Source: Massilia sp. IC2-477 (lineage in GTDB: Bacteria > Pseudomonadota > Gammaproteobacteria > Burkholderiales > Burkholderiaceae_D). Taken from it: a DNA stretch of 64,000 bases. The notes below the pieces were generated by a model. It was not told the origin of the DNA, did not search any database, and saw only the letters and a list, made by a program, of their open reading frames with translations. Shown here piece after piece: positions 34,064-43,732 of the stretch. The DNA is taken from NCBI RefSeq assembly GCF_020707265.1, contig NZ_JAJFEQ010000004.1, positions 467,743 through 531,742 of the forward strand. Direction: 5' to 3'. The translations under genes were made by a program, and so were the position numbers. Within the stretch, counting starts at the first letter, position 1. Each line of letters opens with the position of its first letter.

Positions 34064-35092
34064 CTAGCCGGCCCATCCCAGCACCCCATCCAGCGCAGCC
34101 CGGATCGGTCCCGGCGTCAGCCCGGTCCAGCGCTTGAACGAGCGCCGGAAATTGGCCGCATCGTGAAAGCCGAGATAGCGCGCCACCTCTTCGTTATCCG
34201 CCCTCTCCACCTGCAGCAGCCATAGCGCGACATGCGTGCGCACCTGGTCCAGTTCACCCTGAAAATGGGTATGGTGACGCAGCAGTTGCCGCTTGAAGGT
34301 CGCCGGGCTGACGCCGAAGTCGCTCGCGGTTCGCTCCAGCGTCGGCACGGAGCGCACATGTTCCAGCAGATAGTCATAGAGCGCAGCCAGCAGGCCCGGT
34401 GCGCGCGCCGCTTCGGCTGCCGCCTGCTGCCAGGCCAGGCGCGCGGCCAGTTCGCTGGCGCGCGGCCATGGCCGGTCCAGCCACGCGGACGGCAGCAACA
34501 TCGCGTCGAGCTGGCAGCCGAAACGCAGCTCGGCGCCCAGGTGGACATGGTGCTGCTCGATGTGGCGCGGCGCGGCGCGGCTGAAGCAGAAGCGCCAGGG
34601 CAGGCGCTCGCCGCCGAGCCAGCGGCACAGGCCCACGAGGGCTGTCATGTGCATCTCGACCAGCGCGGCCCGGATACCCGGGGCGCCGTAAGCATCGACC
34701 CAGTACACCAGTGCCACGTCGCCGCGGCTTTCGAAGCGCGGACGCAGGAGCGGCGTCAGGCGCGCATGGAAACGGCACAGGGTCTCGAGCAGCACGCGTA
34801 GGCTGGGTGCCTGCACCAGCGCGTGGCTGGCCGCGCCGTCGTGGCCCGGCAGCAGCAACTGGCCCAGCATGAAGCTGGTGTCCGGGCTGTCCAGCACGCG
34901 CAGGGTGTTCAACAGCTGCTGCAGGTACTGGGCCGGCGCGACCAGACGGTCAGGCCCCAGGCCGCCCAGCAGGCCGGTATCGCGCAGCAGGTCGGCGTCG
35001 GCCGCATCGCGCGAGCGCCCGTACTCGAGGGCCAGCGCCGGCTGCTGGTGCGCCGGGATCGTGGGTTCTCCGGCGCTCTGCCAGGCGATCAC
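34064..35092 (-). CDS. AraC-family transcriptional regulator (Arabinose_bd-type N-terminus)
   Basis: A 342-residue regulator. The N-terminal 200 residues fit the PF12625-type ligand domain of OruR/ArgR-like AraC proteins. The C-terminal pair of HTH motifs includes TLERTASDFGVSPATFKRQL and NEEVARYLGFHDAANFRRSF, then KRWTGLTPGPIR. GTG 35092 overlaps the stop of the preceding gene as GTGA, so translation is coupled to the degenerate GGDEF protein. An open frame upstream of the GTG overlaps that gene and is not used. The target genes are unknown; the pair suggests that c-di-GMP or another signal is linked to a transcriptional response. Confidence 0.9.
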   Translation of the reverse strand: MIAWQSAGEPTIPAHQQPALALEYGRSRDAADADLLRDTGLLGGLGPDRLVAPAQYLQQLLNTLRVLDSPDTSFMLGQLLLPGHDGAASHALVQAPSLRVLLETLCRFHARLTPLLRPRFESRGDVALVYWVDAYGAPGIRAALVEMHMTALVGLCRWLGGERLPWRFCFSRAAPRHIEQHHVHLGAELRFGCQLDAMLLPSAWLDRPWPRASELAARLAWQQAAAEAARAPGLLAALYDYLLEHVRSVPTLERTASDFGVSPATFKRQLLRHHTHFQGELDQVRTHVALWLLQVERADNEEVARYLGFHDAANFRRSFKRWTGLTPGPIRAALDGVLGWAG

Positions 35093-35949
35093 GCCGCATC
35101 CATCCTTCGGCACAGGTCGGCAAGCAGGGCGTCCGGCGTTCCGCGCGCGGGTGCACAGCCGTGGCGCAGCGTCAGCTGCAGCGCTTCTCCTTTCGCGTGG
35201 TGACGCATCGCCGACACCATCCCGCACAGGTGCTGCGCGGCCTCGGCGGCCTCGTCGATCTCGCGCTCCGGCATCAGGACGGCGAAGCGGTCACCGGCAT
35301 AGCGACAGAGCAGGTCGTCGTTGCGCAGGTTCAGCAGCAGCATGTGCGCCACCGCCTGCAGTACGCGGTCGCCCTCCGCCGGGCCGTGTTCGCGGTTAAT
35401 GCGATGGAAGCCGTCGATATCGAACAGCACCAGCACGCAAGCCTGCGCTGCGTCGCGCCGGGTCTCCAGGCGCAGCTGTTCGCGCAGGTAGGCGGCGTCG
35501 GCCAGCTGGGTGATGCGGTCGAACGGCCGGTGGCTGCGGAACAGGCGCTCGCGCTTCCTCATGTGCTCGGACAAGGTGGCCTGCTCCTGCCGCCAGTAAT
35601 ACAGGCCGGCCGTCAGCACCAGCATCCCCAGCGGCAGCAGCGCCTCGAAGGCATTGTCCCACCAGGCAGCCTTGCCGATATCGATCGCTTCGTCCAGGCA
35701 GTCGGCCCAGGAGCCGAGCATGATGCAGGCCAGGCCGCCCGCCAGCAGGCGCGTCACCCGTCCGTCCGGGCGGCTTCCCAGCACGATCATGCACCATAGC
35801 GCCGCCAGCAGGGCGGTGCCGCCTTCGCCCGCGATATCCATCCAGTTCCATTGGGCGAGCGGGAGCACGGTACCGGTGGCGATGAACAGGAGGAGCAGGC
35901 TGCACGACAGGCCGGCAAGCAGGAGGACGGGGCGGATCGCGAAAGTCAT
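35089..35949 (-). CDS. Membrane protein with degenerate GGDEF domain (AGDRF)
   Basis: A 286-residue protein. Four hydrophobic helices (about 5-28, 40-60, 66-84 and 100-120) form a short membrane sensor, followed by a GGDEF domain (about 140-280). LFDIDGFHRINREHG keeps the metal-binding Asp, but the active motif is AGDRF (218-222) instead of GGDEF, so cyclase activity is doubtful. RNDD (209-212) lies exactly five residues before it, which matches the c-di-GMP I-site. It may therefore bind rather than make c-di-GMP. It overlaps the AraC gene by four bases. Confidence 0.88.
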   Translation of the reverse strand: MTFAIRPVLLLAGLSCSLLLLFIATGTVLPLAQWNWMDIAGEGGTALLAALWCMIVLGSRPDGRVTRLLAGGLACIMLGSWADCLDEAIDIGKAAWWDNAFEALLPLGMLVLTAGLYYWRQEQATLSEHMRKRERLFRSHRPFDRITQLADAAYLREQLRLETRRDAAQACVLVLFDIDGFHRINREHGPAEGDRVLQAVAHMLLLNLRNDDLLCRYAGDRFAVLMPEREIDEAAEAAQHLCGMVSAMRHHAKGEALQLTLRHGCAPARGTPDALLADLCRRMDAA

Positions 35950-36225
35950 GGTGGAAGTCGGGACGTGGATCGCCCTACCCTAGTGCAGCGGTGTGACCGC
36001 AGCATGACAGAAAGACAAAGCCGTGGCGGCGCCGCACGGGTCCGAACGGCTCATGCCTGCGCCATATCTTCCCACCTCAGCCTGCCTGGCGCCGCGACCG
36101 GCAAGGCGCGGGCCGGGTCAATTCAGCTCATCTGCGCCCGAATCGGCTGCCGGATGCGGCGGCCGTCACCGATACGTCACATTCGGCCACCAGAATCCGC
36201 CGCATCCCAACAACCTGGTGCCCCC

Positions 36226-38718
36226 ATGCGCTACTTCGCCCTCCCCGCCCTCACCGCCGGACTGCTGTCCGCGGCCGGTGTCCACGCCGCCGACGAACCC
36301 AGCGTGATCATCACCGGACAGCGCGCCAGCCTGGCGCACGCCATTGCCGCGCAGGAGCACGCGGACACCATCGTCAGTGTGGTGAGCAGCGACGACATCG
36401 GCCACCTGCCCGACAAGAACGCCGCCGAAGCGCTGGCGCGCATGCCGGGCGTCTCGGTCCAGCGCGATCAGGGCGAAGGCCGCTACGTGGTCGTGCGCGG
36501 CCTGGATGCCGACTACAACAGCGTGACCATCAACGGCGCGCTGGTTCCCTCGCCTGAAGCCTCGCGCCGCGCGGTGGCGCTCGACGTGCTGCCTGCGGGG
36601 CTGGTGCGCTCGCTGGAAGTGTCGAAGTCGAGTACACCCGACCAGGACGCGAATTCGCTGGGCGGCAGCGTCGAGGTCAAGACCTTGTCGGCATTCGACC
36701 TGCCAGGCACCCTGTTCAGCGTCGGCGCAGCTGTCGGGCGCGACGGCAACACCCGCCAGACCAGTCCGCAGGCCAACCTGCTGTGGGCGCAACGCTTCAT
36801 GGACGGCAAACTCGGCATCGCTGCCGGCGCGTCTGGGGAAAAGCGCAAGTTCGGCTCCGACAACGTCGAGACCGGCGGCGCCTGGGACGGCCCGCGCTTG
36901 TCGGGCTTCGAGCTGCGCGACTACCTGCCCCAGCGCGAGCGCCGTGCCGGCGCCTTCAACCTCGACTACCGTCCCGACGCCTTCACCAGCGTCGCGCTGC
37001 GCGGCTTCGTCAGCCGCTTCTCCGACGAGGAATCGCGCGACCGCCTCACAGTCGGCGACTTCGAAGGCGACGACGTCGCCGAGGGAGAGCTGGACACGGC
37101 ACGCCTGGAACGCCGCCTGCGCCAGCGCAAGTATACGCAGGAGATCCGCTCCCTCACCGGCGCGCTTGACCACCGCTTCGGCGATGGCTGGAAACTGCAC
37201 CTGGAAGCGGCCGCCAGCCGCGCCACCGACGAGACCCCGGATGCCCTGGGCGACGCACGCTTTCGCAACGTCGATGACTTCTCCGGCGTCGGCTTTTCCA
37301 ACGGCAGGGTACCGCGCCTGATCGCTCCGGCCGCGGCCTTCGATCCGGCCAACTACGAGTTGCGCGAGTTCGCGCTCGAGCGCAGCTTGGCCCGCGACCG
37401 CACGCGCCAGCTGCGCCTGGACCTGCAGCGCGACTTTGGGGCCGGCGAATGGAACGGCACGCTGAAATTCGGCGCCAAGGCGACCCGCCGCGACAAGGAC
37501 AACGAATCGGAGCAGTGGGAGTTCGGCAGCGACGATCCGGAGGACGGCGACTATTTCGGCGCCGGCTCGACCTCGCTGGCCGCCTTCGTCGGCGGACGCC
37601 AGCTGGACTACAAGCTGGGACGGATCGGCTACGCGATCGAGCCGGCGCTGGTGCGCGCCCGGGTCGCGGGACTGGACCGCGCCGGCGCCCGCCTGGATGC
37701 GGAATCGGCGCTGGACGACTTCCGCATGCAGGAGAACATCGACGCGGCATACCTGCAGGCCAGCCTGCGCAGCGGCGCCTGGTGGCTGCTCGCCGGCGTG
37801 CGCGCCGAACGCACCCGCTTCGACGCCCGCGGCAACCAGGTCGCGGACGATGAGATCAGCGCGCGCAATGCCGCCCGTTCGTACACCAACTGGCTGCCGG
37901 GCCTGCACCTGCGCTACGACATCGATAACGCGACCAGCCTGCGCGCCGCCTGGACCAACTCGGTGGTGCGCGCCAACTTCAGCCAGCTGGCGCCGGCCAT
38001 CAGCATCGACGGCGACGAAGCCACCATCGGCAATCCGGACCTGGCGCCGCTGCGCTCGCACAACCTGGACCTGGGCGTCGAACGCCTGCTTGGCAAGGAC
38101 GGGGTCATGTCCGCCTACCTGTTCTCGAAGCAGATCCGCGACTTCACCTACGCCACCAACCTGGCCGGCAGCGGCGCCTGGGCCGAGTATGCCAGCGCGC
38201 TATCCTACGCCAATGGCGGCGAGGCCCGGGTGCGCGGCATCGAGCTGGCCTGGCAGCAGCCGCTGCGCATGCTGCCGGCGCCCTTCGATGGCCTGCTGGT
38301 CGGCATCAACGGTGCACTGATCCATTCGCGCGCCAGCATCGACAGCGCCGACGGCGATGGCCTGCGTATGGCCCGCAGCATCCGCATGCCCGGACAATCG
38401 AACCGTGTCGGCAACCTCATGCTGGGCTACGAGCGCGGGCCCTTCAGCGCGCGCCTGGCCATGAACTACAAGTCGCCCTACCTGCTGGAACTGGGCGAAG
38501 ACCTGCTCGACGCCGGCCAGGACCGCTGGGTGGACAGCCAGAAGCAGCTCGACCTGTCGATGTCCTGGACCATCAACAAGCGCTGGCAGCTGAGCTTCGA
38601 TGCAAGTAACCTGAACAATGAAAAGTACTATGTGTACCAGGGCGACAAGGCCCGCAACGCCCAGTACGAACAATATGGCCGCACTTACAAGATCGGCCTG
38701 AAAGCGAGCATCTTCTGA
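36226..38718 (+). CDS. TonB-dependent outer-membrane receptor, phytase-linked
   Basis: An 830-residue receptor. The signal peptide ends VHAADE. The plug domain (about 30-160) contains LPDKNAAEALARMPGVSVQR, YVVVRGLDADYNSVTING and DANSLGGSVEVKT. The 22-strand barrel follows and ends in a terminal Phe (YKIGLKASIF), as needed for barrel assembly. No N-terminal FecA-like signalling extension is present. Such receptors import substrates with TonB energy. The next gene, a beta-propeller phytase, overlaps its stop (TGATG), so uptake of phytate or of its iron or phosphate products is likely. The ATG at 36226 begins the signal peptide; the longer open frame to 35851 is rejected. Confidence 0.92.
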   Translation: MRYFALPALTAGLLSAAGVHAADEPSVIITGQRASLAHAIAAQEHADTIVSVVSSDDIGHLPDKNAAEALARMPGVSVQRDQGEGRYVVVRGLDADYNSVTINGALVPSPEASRRAVALDVLPAGLVRSLEVSKSSTPDQDANSLGGSVEVKTLSAFDLPGTLFSVGAAVGRDGNTRQTSPQANLLWAQRFMDGKLGIAAGASGEKRKFGSDNVETGGAWDGPRLSGFELRDYLPQRERRAGAFNLDYRPDAFTSVALRGFVSRFSDEESRDRLTVGDFEGDDVAEGELDTARLERRLRQRKYTQEIRSLTGALDHRFGDGWKLHLEAAASRATDETPDALGDARFRNVDDFSGVGFSNGRVPRLIAPAAAFDPANYELREFALERSLARDRTRQLRLDLQRDFGAGEWNGTLKFGAKATRRDKDNESEQWEFGSDDPEDGDYFGAGSTSLAAFVGGRQLDYKLGRIGYAIEPALVRARVAGLDRAGARLDAESALDDFRMQENIDAAYLQASLRSGAWWLLAGVRAERTRFDARGNQVADDEISARNAARSYTNWLPGLHLRYDIDNATSLRAAWTNSVVRANFSQLAPAISIDGDEATIGNPDLAPLRSHNLDLGVERLLGKDGVMSAYLFSKQIRDFTYATNLAGSGAWAEYASALSYANGGEARVRGIELAWQQPLRMLPAPFDGLLVGINGALIHSRASIDSADGDGLRMARSIRMPGQSNRVGNLMLGYERGPFSARLAMNYKSPYLLELGEDLLDAGQDRWVDSQKQLDLSMSWTINKRWQLSFDASNLNNEKYYVYQGDKARNAQYEQYGRTYKIGLKASIF

Positions 38719-40553
38719 TGAAACGGACCTTCATTCCCGCGGCATTGGCCCTGCTGTTGGCCGCCCTCCCAGTAATGGCGGCCGAGCCTCCTCCATCCTT
38801 GCGCGACGCGGAAGAGCTGGCGCCGCTGCCCAACGGCGCCTGGCTGGCGCTCGACAAGCGCGCCCTGCGCCTGGTGGATGCCGACGGCCGCGAGCGGGCC
38901 AGCCTGCCCCTGCGCGGCGAGGGGCTCGACCTGCGCCCGCTGGACGGCGGCGCGCTCGCCATCGTGGTCGATTCGAACGCCGAGCGCCTGCAACCGGTGC
39001 GCGTCGACACCCGGGCAGGCACCCTGGCCGCGCTGGCGGCGCTGCCCGACACCGGCTTCGGCATCGAAGCGGCCTGCCTGTTCCGCGACGCCCAAGGCCT
39101 CGACCATGTCTTCCTGGTGGCCAAGGATGGCCAGGCCCAGCAATGGCTGCTGGGCGGCGAGTACCGCCTGGTGCGCCGGCTCGCGCTGCCAACCGGCGTC
39201 GAGCACTGCCGGGTCGATGATGCGCACGCCACCCTGTTCGTGGCGGAAGAAGCCCTGGGGGTCTGGGCCTACGGCGCCGAGGCGGAAGGCCCGCCGACAC
39301 GCACGCCGGTAGCGCTGCGCGCACCATGGGGCGCACTGAAGGACGGAGTCGCCGCGCTGGCGGTGCTGCCGGGAGGCCTGGCCGCCGTCGATGGCAAGGG
39401 CGCCCTGCTTAGCTGGCGCCGTGCAGGCGCAAACTGGCAGCCGCTGCCCGCCCGCAGGCTTCGTGCGCAGGGACTGGCCTCCGGCGCCGGCGCATCCGCC
39501 AGCCTCTTGGTGCGTACCGGCAAGGGATGGCAAGCCCCTGTGCTCGGCTGGAAGGCCGGAACGCCGGCAGCGCCCACGCTGCCCGTGGTGCTGCCGCGCA
39601 TGCAGACCGAGCCTGTCGCGCGGGCCGGCGACGCGGCCGACGATCCGGCGATCTGGGTCCACCCCACCGACCCGTCCAGGTCGCGCATCCTCGGCACCAA
39701 CAAGAAGCAGGGCCTGCTGGTCTACGACCTGCAGGGTCGCCAGGTGCAGCTGCTCGAGTCGGGGCGCCTGAACAACGTCGACCTGCGCCAGGATGTCCGT
39801 TTCGGGACCGAGCGCTTCGACCTGGCGCTGGCAACCCAGCGCGACGAAAACGCCATGGTGCTGTTCACGATCGACGCCGAGGGCGGCTTGCGCGAGGCAG
39901 CGCGGCTGCCGACCGGGCTGGACGACATTTATGGCGCCTGCGTGCTGCGGACCCCGGAGGGCGGGATGGACGCCTTCGTGAACGACAAGGACGGACGCTA
40001 CGAGCATTACCGGATCACCCGCAGCGCAGGACGCTTCGGTGCAAGGCTGGCGCGCAGCTTCCGGCTGGCTTCCCAGCCGGAAGGCTGCGTGGCGGACGAT
40101 CGCAGCGGCCTGTTGTTCGTCGGCGAGGAGCGGCGCGGCGTATGGGTGACCTCGGCGCGCGCAGACCAGCCGGCGTCCCTGAAGATGGTGATGCCGGTGG
40201 GCCCGCTCCTGCACGCGGATGTCGAGGGCATGGGGATCTATCATGGGTCGAAGCGGAGCTACCTGGTCGTGTCAAGCCAGGGTAACAACAGCTATGTGGT
40301 GCTGGATGCGGCAGCCCCGTTCGCGGTGCGCGGGGCATTCCGGATCGGCATGGATGCCGTGAAAGGCATCGATGGGGCGTCGGAGACCGACGGGCTGGAG
40401 GTGAGTTCGGCGAACCTGGGCGGCGCTTATGGCCGCGGCATGCTGGTGGTGCAGGATGGTTTCAAGCGACTGCCGGACGGAGCGCAGAATTTCAAGGCGG
40501 TCGCCTGGAACGATATCGCCGCCGCCCTGGGACTGGACGACGGCGCGCGCTGA
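38718..40553 (+). CDS. Beta-propeller phytase, two-domain (3-phytase)
   Basis: A 611-residue exported enzyme, with a signal peptide ending PVMAAE. The C-terminal 310 residues form a six-bladed beta-propeller phytase: DDPAIWVHPTDPSRSRI, LNNVDLRQDVRFG, QPEGCVADDRSGLLFVGEE, ADVEGMGIYHG, SSQGNNSYVVLD and TDGLEVSSANLGGAYGRGML. These carry the Ca2+ and phosphate-site residues. The first 290 residues are a divergent, incomplete propeller, as in dual-domain phytases, where it raises activity on the substrate. It removes phosphate stepwise from Ca-phytate. Its start is coupled to the TonB receptor, forming a phytate-use operon. Confidence 0.93.
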   Translation: MKRTFIPAALALLLAALPVMAAEPPPSLRDAEELAPLPNGAWLALDKRALRLVDADGRERASLPLRGEGLDLRPLDGGALAIVVDSNAERLQPVRVDTRAGTLAALAALPDTGFGIEAACLFRDAQGLDHVFLVAKDGQAQQWLLGGEYRLVRRLALPTGVEHCRVDDAHATLFVAEEALGVWAYGAEAEGPPTRTPVALRAPWGALKDGVAALAVLPGGLAAVDGKGALLSWRRAGANWQPLPARRLRAQGLASGAGASASLLVRTGKGWQAPVLGWKAGTPAAPTLPVVLPRMQTEPVARAGDAADDPAIWVHPTDPSRSRILGTNKKQGLLVYDLQGRQVQLLESGRLNNVDLRQDVRFGTERFDLALATQRDENAMVLFTIDAEGGLREAARLPTGLDDIYGACVLRTPEGGMDAFVNDKDGRYEHYRITRSAGRFGARLARSFRLASQPEGCVADDRSGLLFVGEERRGVWVTSARADQPASLKMVMPVGPLLHADVEGMGIYHGSKRSYLVVSSQGNNSYVVLDAAAPFAVRGAFRIGMDAVKGIDGASETDGLEVSSANLGGAYGRGMLVVQDGFKRLPDGAQNFKAVAWNDIAAALGLDDGAR

Positions 40554-40571
40554 TGCGAACCGTGGCCCGGC

Positions 40572-40916
40572 CTACATCTTCGCGCACTGGCGCAGCTCGC
40601 AGCGCGCGGTGAATACCTTGCCGCGCATGGGGCCCTCCTCGCAGCGCATCCGGTAGACCTCGACCGGGCCGGGCTCGGTCACCAGCCCGGCGCCCTGCCC
40701 GCCGCCGCAGCCGGCCTGCTTCGCCATCTTCTCGACTGTTGCCGAGGACACGCCGGTCCTGAATGGTACCCGCTCGATCGGTGTGCCGTTTGGATCGAGC
40801 AGCCCCGGCGCCGCCGGCTTGACGGCGGCAACCGGCGCGGGCGCCGGCGCCACCCTGCCCTTGAACGACGTACAGCCGCCCAGCAGGACGGCAACCAGCA
40901 CCAGCGCGCGCTTCAT
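40572..40916 (-). CDS. Small lipoprotein, Cys-rich C-terminus
   Basis: A 114-residue protein with a lipoprotein signal (ALVLVAVLLGGC, cleavage before Cys15). An Ala/Pro linker follows, then a C-terminal domain with four Cys (AGCGGGQGAG, YRMRCEEGPMRGKVFTARCE, RQCAKM) that could form two disulfides in the periplasm. The function is unknown. It lies 11 bases downstream of rpiA on the same strand and is probably co-transcribed. Confidence 0.8.
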   Translation of the reverse strand: MKRALVLVAVLLGGCTSFKGRVAPAPAPVAAVKPAAPGLLDPNGTPIERVPFRTGVSSATVEKMAKQAGCGGGQGAGLVTEPGPVEVYRMRCEEGPMRGKVFTARCELRQCAKM

Positions 40917-40927
40917 GCTTTCCTCGC

Positions 40928-41605
40928 TCAGAAAGTCAGGGTCTTGACGCCGTCCGGCGTACCCAGCAGGCAGACGTTGGCGCCCGCCTTGGCGAACAGG
41001 CCGACGGCGATCACGCCGACGATCTGGTTGATCTGTTCTTCCAGGGCGATCGGGTCGGTGATCGACATGCCCACCACGTCGATGATCTCGCCGCCGTTGT
41101 CGGTAATGAAGGCTTCATCGCTGCCCGCCTTGGTGCGCAGGCGCGGCTGGCCGCCCAGCGCCGCCAGCTGGCGCATCACCGAGGCGCGCGCCATCGGGAT
41201 GACTTCCACCGGCAGCGGGAACTTGCCCAGGGTCTCGACCAGTTTCGAACCGTCGGCGATGCACACGAATTTCTTCGCGACGGACGCCACGATCTTCTCG
41301 CGCGTCAGCGCCGCGCCGCCGCCCTTGATCATGGCGCCGCTGGCGGTGATCTCGTCCGCGCCGTCGATGTAGACCGCCATCTCGGTCACCTCGTTCAGGT
41401 CGAACACCGGGATGCCATGGCCGCGCAGGCGGCTCGCGGTCGCTTCGGACGAGGCCACGGTGCCCTTGATGCGGTCCTTGATCTTCGCCAGCTCGTCGAT
41501 GAAGAAGTTGGCCGTCGAGCCGGTGCCGACGCCGATGATTTCGCCGTCCACCACGTAATCGATCGCGGCGCGCGCCACGGCTTGCTTGAGTTCGTCCTGG
41601 GTCAT
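40928..41605 (-). CDS. rpiA: Ribose-5-phosphate isomerase A
   Basis: A 225-residue enzyme that interconverts ribose-5-phosphate and ribulose-5-phosphate in the pentose phosphate pathway. Motifs are [39 protein letters not shown] (catalytic Asp-Gly-Ala-Asp-Glu), [14 protein letters not shown] and [19 protein letters not shown] is the usual N-terminus, so ATG 41605 is preferred to upstream in-frame ATGs at 41638 and 41653. It is divergent from the MacA-like gene and followed by the small lipoprotein. Confidence 0.96.
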   Translation of the reverse strand: MTQDELKQAVARAAIDYVVDGEIIGVGTGSTANFFIDELAKIKDRIKGTVASSEATASRLRGHGIPVFDLNEVTEMAVYIDGADEITASGAMIKGGGAALTREKIVASVAKKFVCIADGSKLVETLGKFPLPVEVIPMARASVMRQLAALGGQPRLRTKAGSDEAFITDNGGEIIDVVGMSITDPIALEEQINQIVGVIAVGLFAKAGANVCLLGTPDGVKTLTF

Positions 41606-41771
41606 GATGCTGTTGGAGTGAATAAGGGAAGCCGTCATTTTAGCGGATCGCACGCTCTATTCCCCGAAAACGACGCTTCATCGCATGGATCAGCCGGTCG
41701 ATGCATATTGCATTGCCAAGCCCCTGGCTCTACAGCAAACTGGATCTTTCCCTTGGCAAGAGTAGAGAACA

Positions 41772-42986
41772 ATGAAACTGTTTACCAGGAAGCGGGTGGC
41801 GATCGCCGCCGCGGTGATCGTGGTGGGCGGCGCTGCAGCCGCCTGGCTGGCGCCCAAAGGCGAGCCCAAGCTGCCGCCCTCGAAGTACCGCAGCACCGCG
41901 GTCGACATGGGCGCCATCAAGCAGACCGTCACTGCCACCGGCACCATCAACCCGGTCGCGCTGGTGAACGTCGGTTCCCAGGTGTCCGGCACCGTGGTCG
42001 AGCTGAACGCCGACTTCAACGACCGCGTCACCAAGGGCCAGGTGCTGCTCAAGCTCGACCCGACCATCTTCAATGCCCAGATCCGCCAGGCCGAGGCCAG
42101 CCGCGCCTCCAGCATGGCAAACCTGAAGCTGGCTGAGGCCAACTACCACCGCAACCAGCAGCTGGTGACGCAGAACTTCGTGTCCAGCACGGTCCTCGAC
42201 CAGAGCAAGCGCGAGATGGACGTGGCGCGCGCCAACGTGCAGCTGGCGCAGGCCCAGCTCGACCGCGCACGCGCGGACCTGAACAACAGCGTGATCCGCT
42301 CGCCGATCGACGGCGTGATCATCAAGCGCACCATCGACCTGGGCCAGACCGTGGCGGCCTCGTTCAACACGCCGAACCTGTTCCAGATCGCGCGCGACCT
42401 CACCAAGATGCAGATCGACACCAGCGTGTCGGAAGCCGACGTCGGCCCCCTGAAGGACGGCCTACCGGCACGCTTCGTGGTCGACGCCTACCCGGACCGC
42501 GAATTCCACGCCACCATGCGCCAGTTCCGCCTGGCCGCCAACGTGGTGCAGAACGTGGTCACCTACAACGTGGTGCTCGACGTCGACAACAAGGACGAGA
42601 TGCTGAAACCCGGCATGACGGCCCAGGTGCGCCTGGTGGTGGCCAACCGCCCGAACGTGATGCGCATCCCGACCACGGCGCTGCGCTTCACCCTGCCCGA
42701 GGAAGAGCTGGAAAAGCAGCGCAAGAAGGACAAGGAAAAGGGCAAGGTGCAGCAGGTCGCCCTGAGCCCGGCGTCGACGCCGGACGACGACCTGGCCTTC
42801 CGCAGCGCGAGCGAGACCGCGCGCATGTTCAAGGTCTACCGGCTGGACGCGCAGAACCAGCCGCAGCCCGTCGATATCCGCGTCGGCCTGTCGAACTTCC
42901 GCTATACCGAAGTGCTGTCGGGCGGCCTGAAGGTGGGCGACCAGGTGGTCACGCGTGCGCTGGCGCAGACCAAAGAAGGCCTGTAA
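41772..42986 (+). CDS. MacA-like periplasmic adaptor (RND/HlyD family)
   Basis: A 404-residue membrane-fusion protein. One N-terminal anchor helix (about 8-27) is followed by the lipoyl half-motifs (NVGSQVSGTVVEL and SPIDGVIIKRTIDLGQTV) around a coiled coil (about 95-165), then beta-barrel and membrane-proximal domains. A Lys/Glu-rich insertion (KQRKKDKEKGK, about 315-330) is unusual for MacA. It should link the MacB-like ABC transporter to an outer-membrane TolC channel, which is not encoded nearby. It is the first gene of a three- or four-gene operon, with its stop overlapping the next ATG. Confidence 0.92.
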   Translation: MKLFTRKRVAIAAAVIVVGGAAAAWLAPKGEPKLPPSKYRSTAVDMGAIKQTVTATGTINPVALVNVGSQVSGTVVELNADFNDRVTKGQVLLKLDPTIFNAQIRQAEASRASSMANLKLAEANYHRNQQLVTQNFVSSTVLDQSKREMDVARANVQLAQAQLDRARADLNNSVIRSPIDGVIIKRTIDLGQTVAASFNTPNLFQIARDLTKMQIDTSVSEADVGPLKDGLPARFVVDAYPDREFHATMRQFRLAANVVQNVVTYNVVLDVDNKDEMLKPGMTAQVRLVVANRPNVMRIPTTALRFTLPEEELEKQRKKDKEKGKVQQVALSPASTPDDDLAFRSASETARMFKVYRLDAQNQPQPVDIRVGLSNFRYTEVLSGGLKVGDQVVTRALAQTKEGL

Positions 42987-43732
42987 TGACGTCGTTGATC
43001 GATATCCGCGGCGTCACCAAGACCTACGTCAGCGGCAGCGTCGAGACCCGCGTACTGCACGGAATCGACCTGCAGGTGGCGCGCGGCGACTTCGTCTCCA
43101 TCATGGGCCAGTCGGGCTCGGGCAAGTCGACCTTCATGAATATCCTCGGCTGCCTGGACCAGGCCACGTCCGGCACCTACCTGCTGGATGGCGTCGATAC
43201 GCTCTCGCTGTCGCGCGCCCAGCTGGCCGACATCCGCAACCGCAGCATCGGCTTCGTGTTCCAGAGCTTCAACCTGATCAAGCGCATGAGCGTGGCGGAG
43301 AACGTGGCGCTGCCGCTGATCTATGCGGGCGTCGGCCGCGGCAAGGCGCATGCGCGCGCGCTGCAGGAGCTCGAACGCGTCGGCCTGGACGGGCTGGCGA
43401 AACGCACCCCGAGCCAGCTGTCCGGCGGCCAGCAGCAGCGCGTGGCGATCGCGCGCGCCCTGGCCACCGATCCGCCGATGCTGCTGGCCGACGAACCGAC
43501 GGGCAACCTCGACACCCAGACCAGCGACGACATCATGAACAGCTTCCGCCAGCTGAACCAGGAGCGCGGCATCACCATCGTGTTGGTGACCCACGAAGCC
43601 GACGTGGCGGCCTACAGCCGCCGCCTGGTGCGCCTGAAGGATGGCCGCGTGCTGTATGACGGCCCTGCCGCGGAAGGCCTGCGCCAGCTGAACGCCAATG
43701 TGCACACACACCCGGCGGAGGTGCCGGCATGA
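42986..43732 (+). CDS. MacB-type ABC transporter, ATPase subunit
   Basis: A 248-residue ATPase of the LolD/MacB family. Walker A is GQSGSGKST (41-49), the signature is LSGGQQQRVAIARALA, Walker B is MLLADEPTGNLD, and the H-loop is VLVTHEAD. In MacB of E. coli the ATPase and permease are fused; here they are separate polypeptides, as in many Gram-negative MacAB-like systems that export peptides, lipopeptides or macrolides. It overlaps both neighbours by a few bases. Confidence 0.94.
   Translation: MTSLIDIRGVTKTYVSGSVETRVLHGIDLQVARGDFVSIMGQSGSGKSTFMNILGCLDQATSGTYLLDGVDTLSLSRAQLADIRNRSIGFVFQSFNLIKRMSVAENVALPLIYAGVGRGKAHARALQELERVGLDGLAKRTPSQLSGGQQQRVAIARALATDPPMLLADEPTGNLDTQTSDDIMNSFRQLNQERGITIVLVTHEADVAAYSRRLVRLKDGRVLYDGPAAEGLRQLNANVHTHPAEVPA

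Noticed and set aside
35851..36225. An N-terminal extension of the TonB receptor
   Set aside because: The extension crosses the divergent GGDEF gene promoter and start; a signal peptide begins exactly at ATG 36226.
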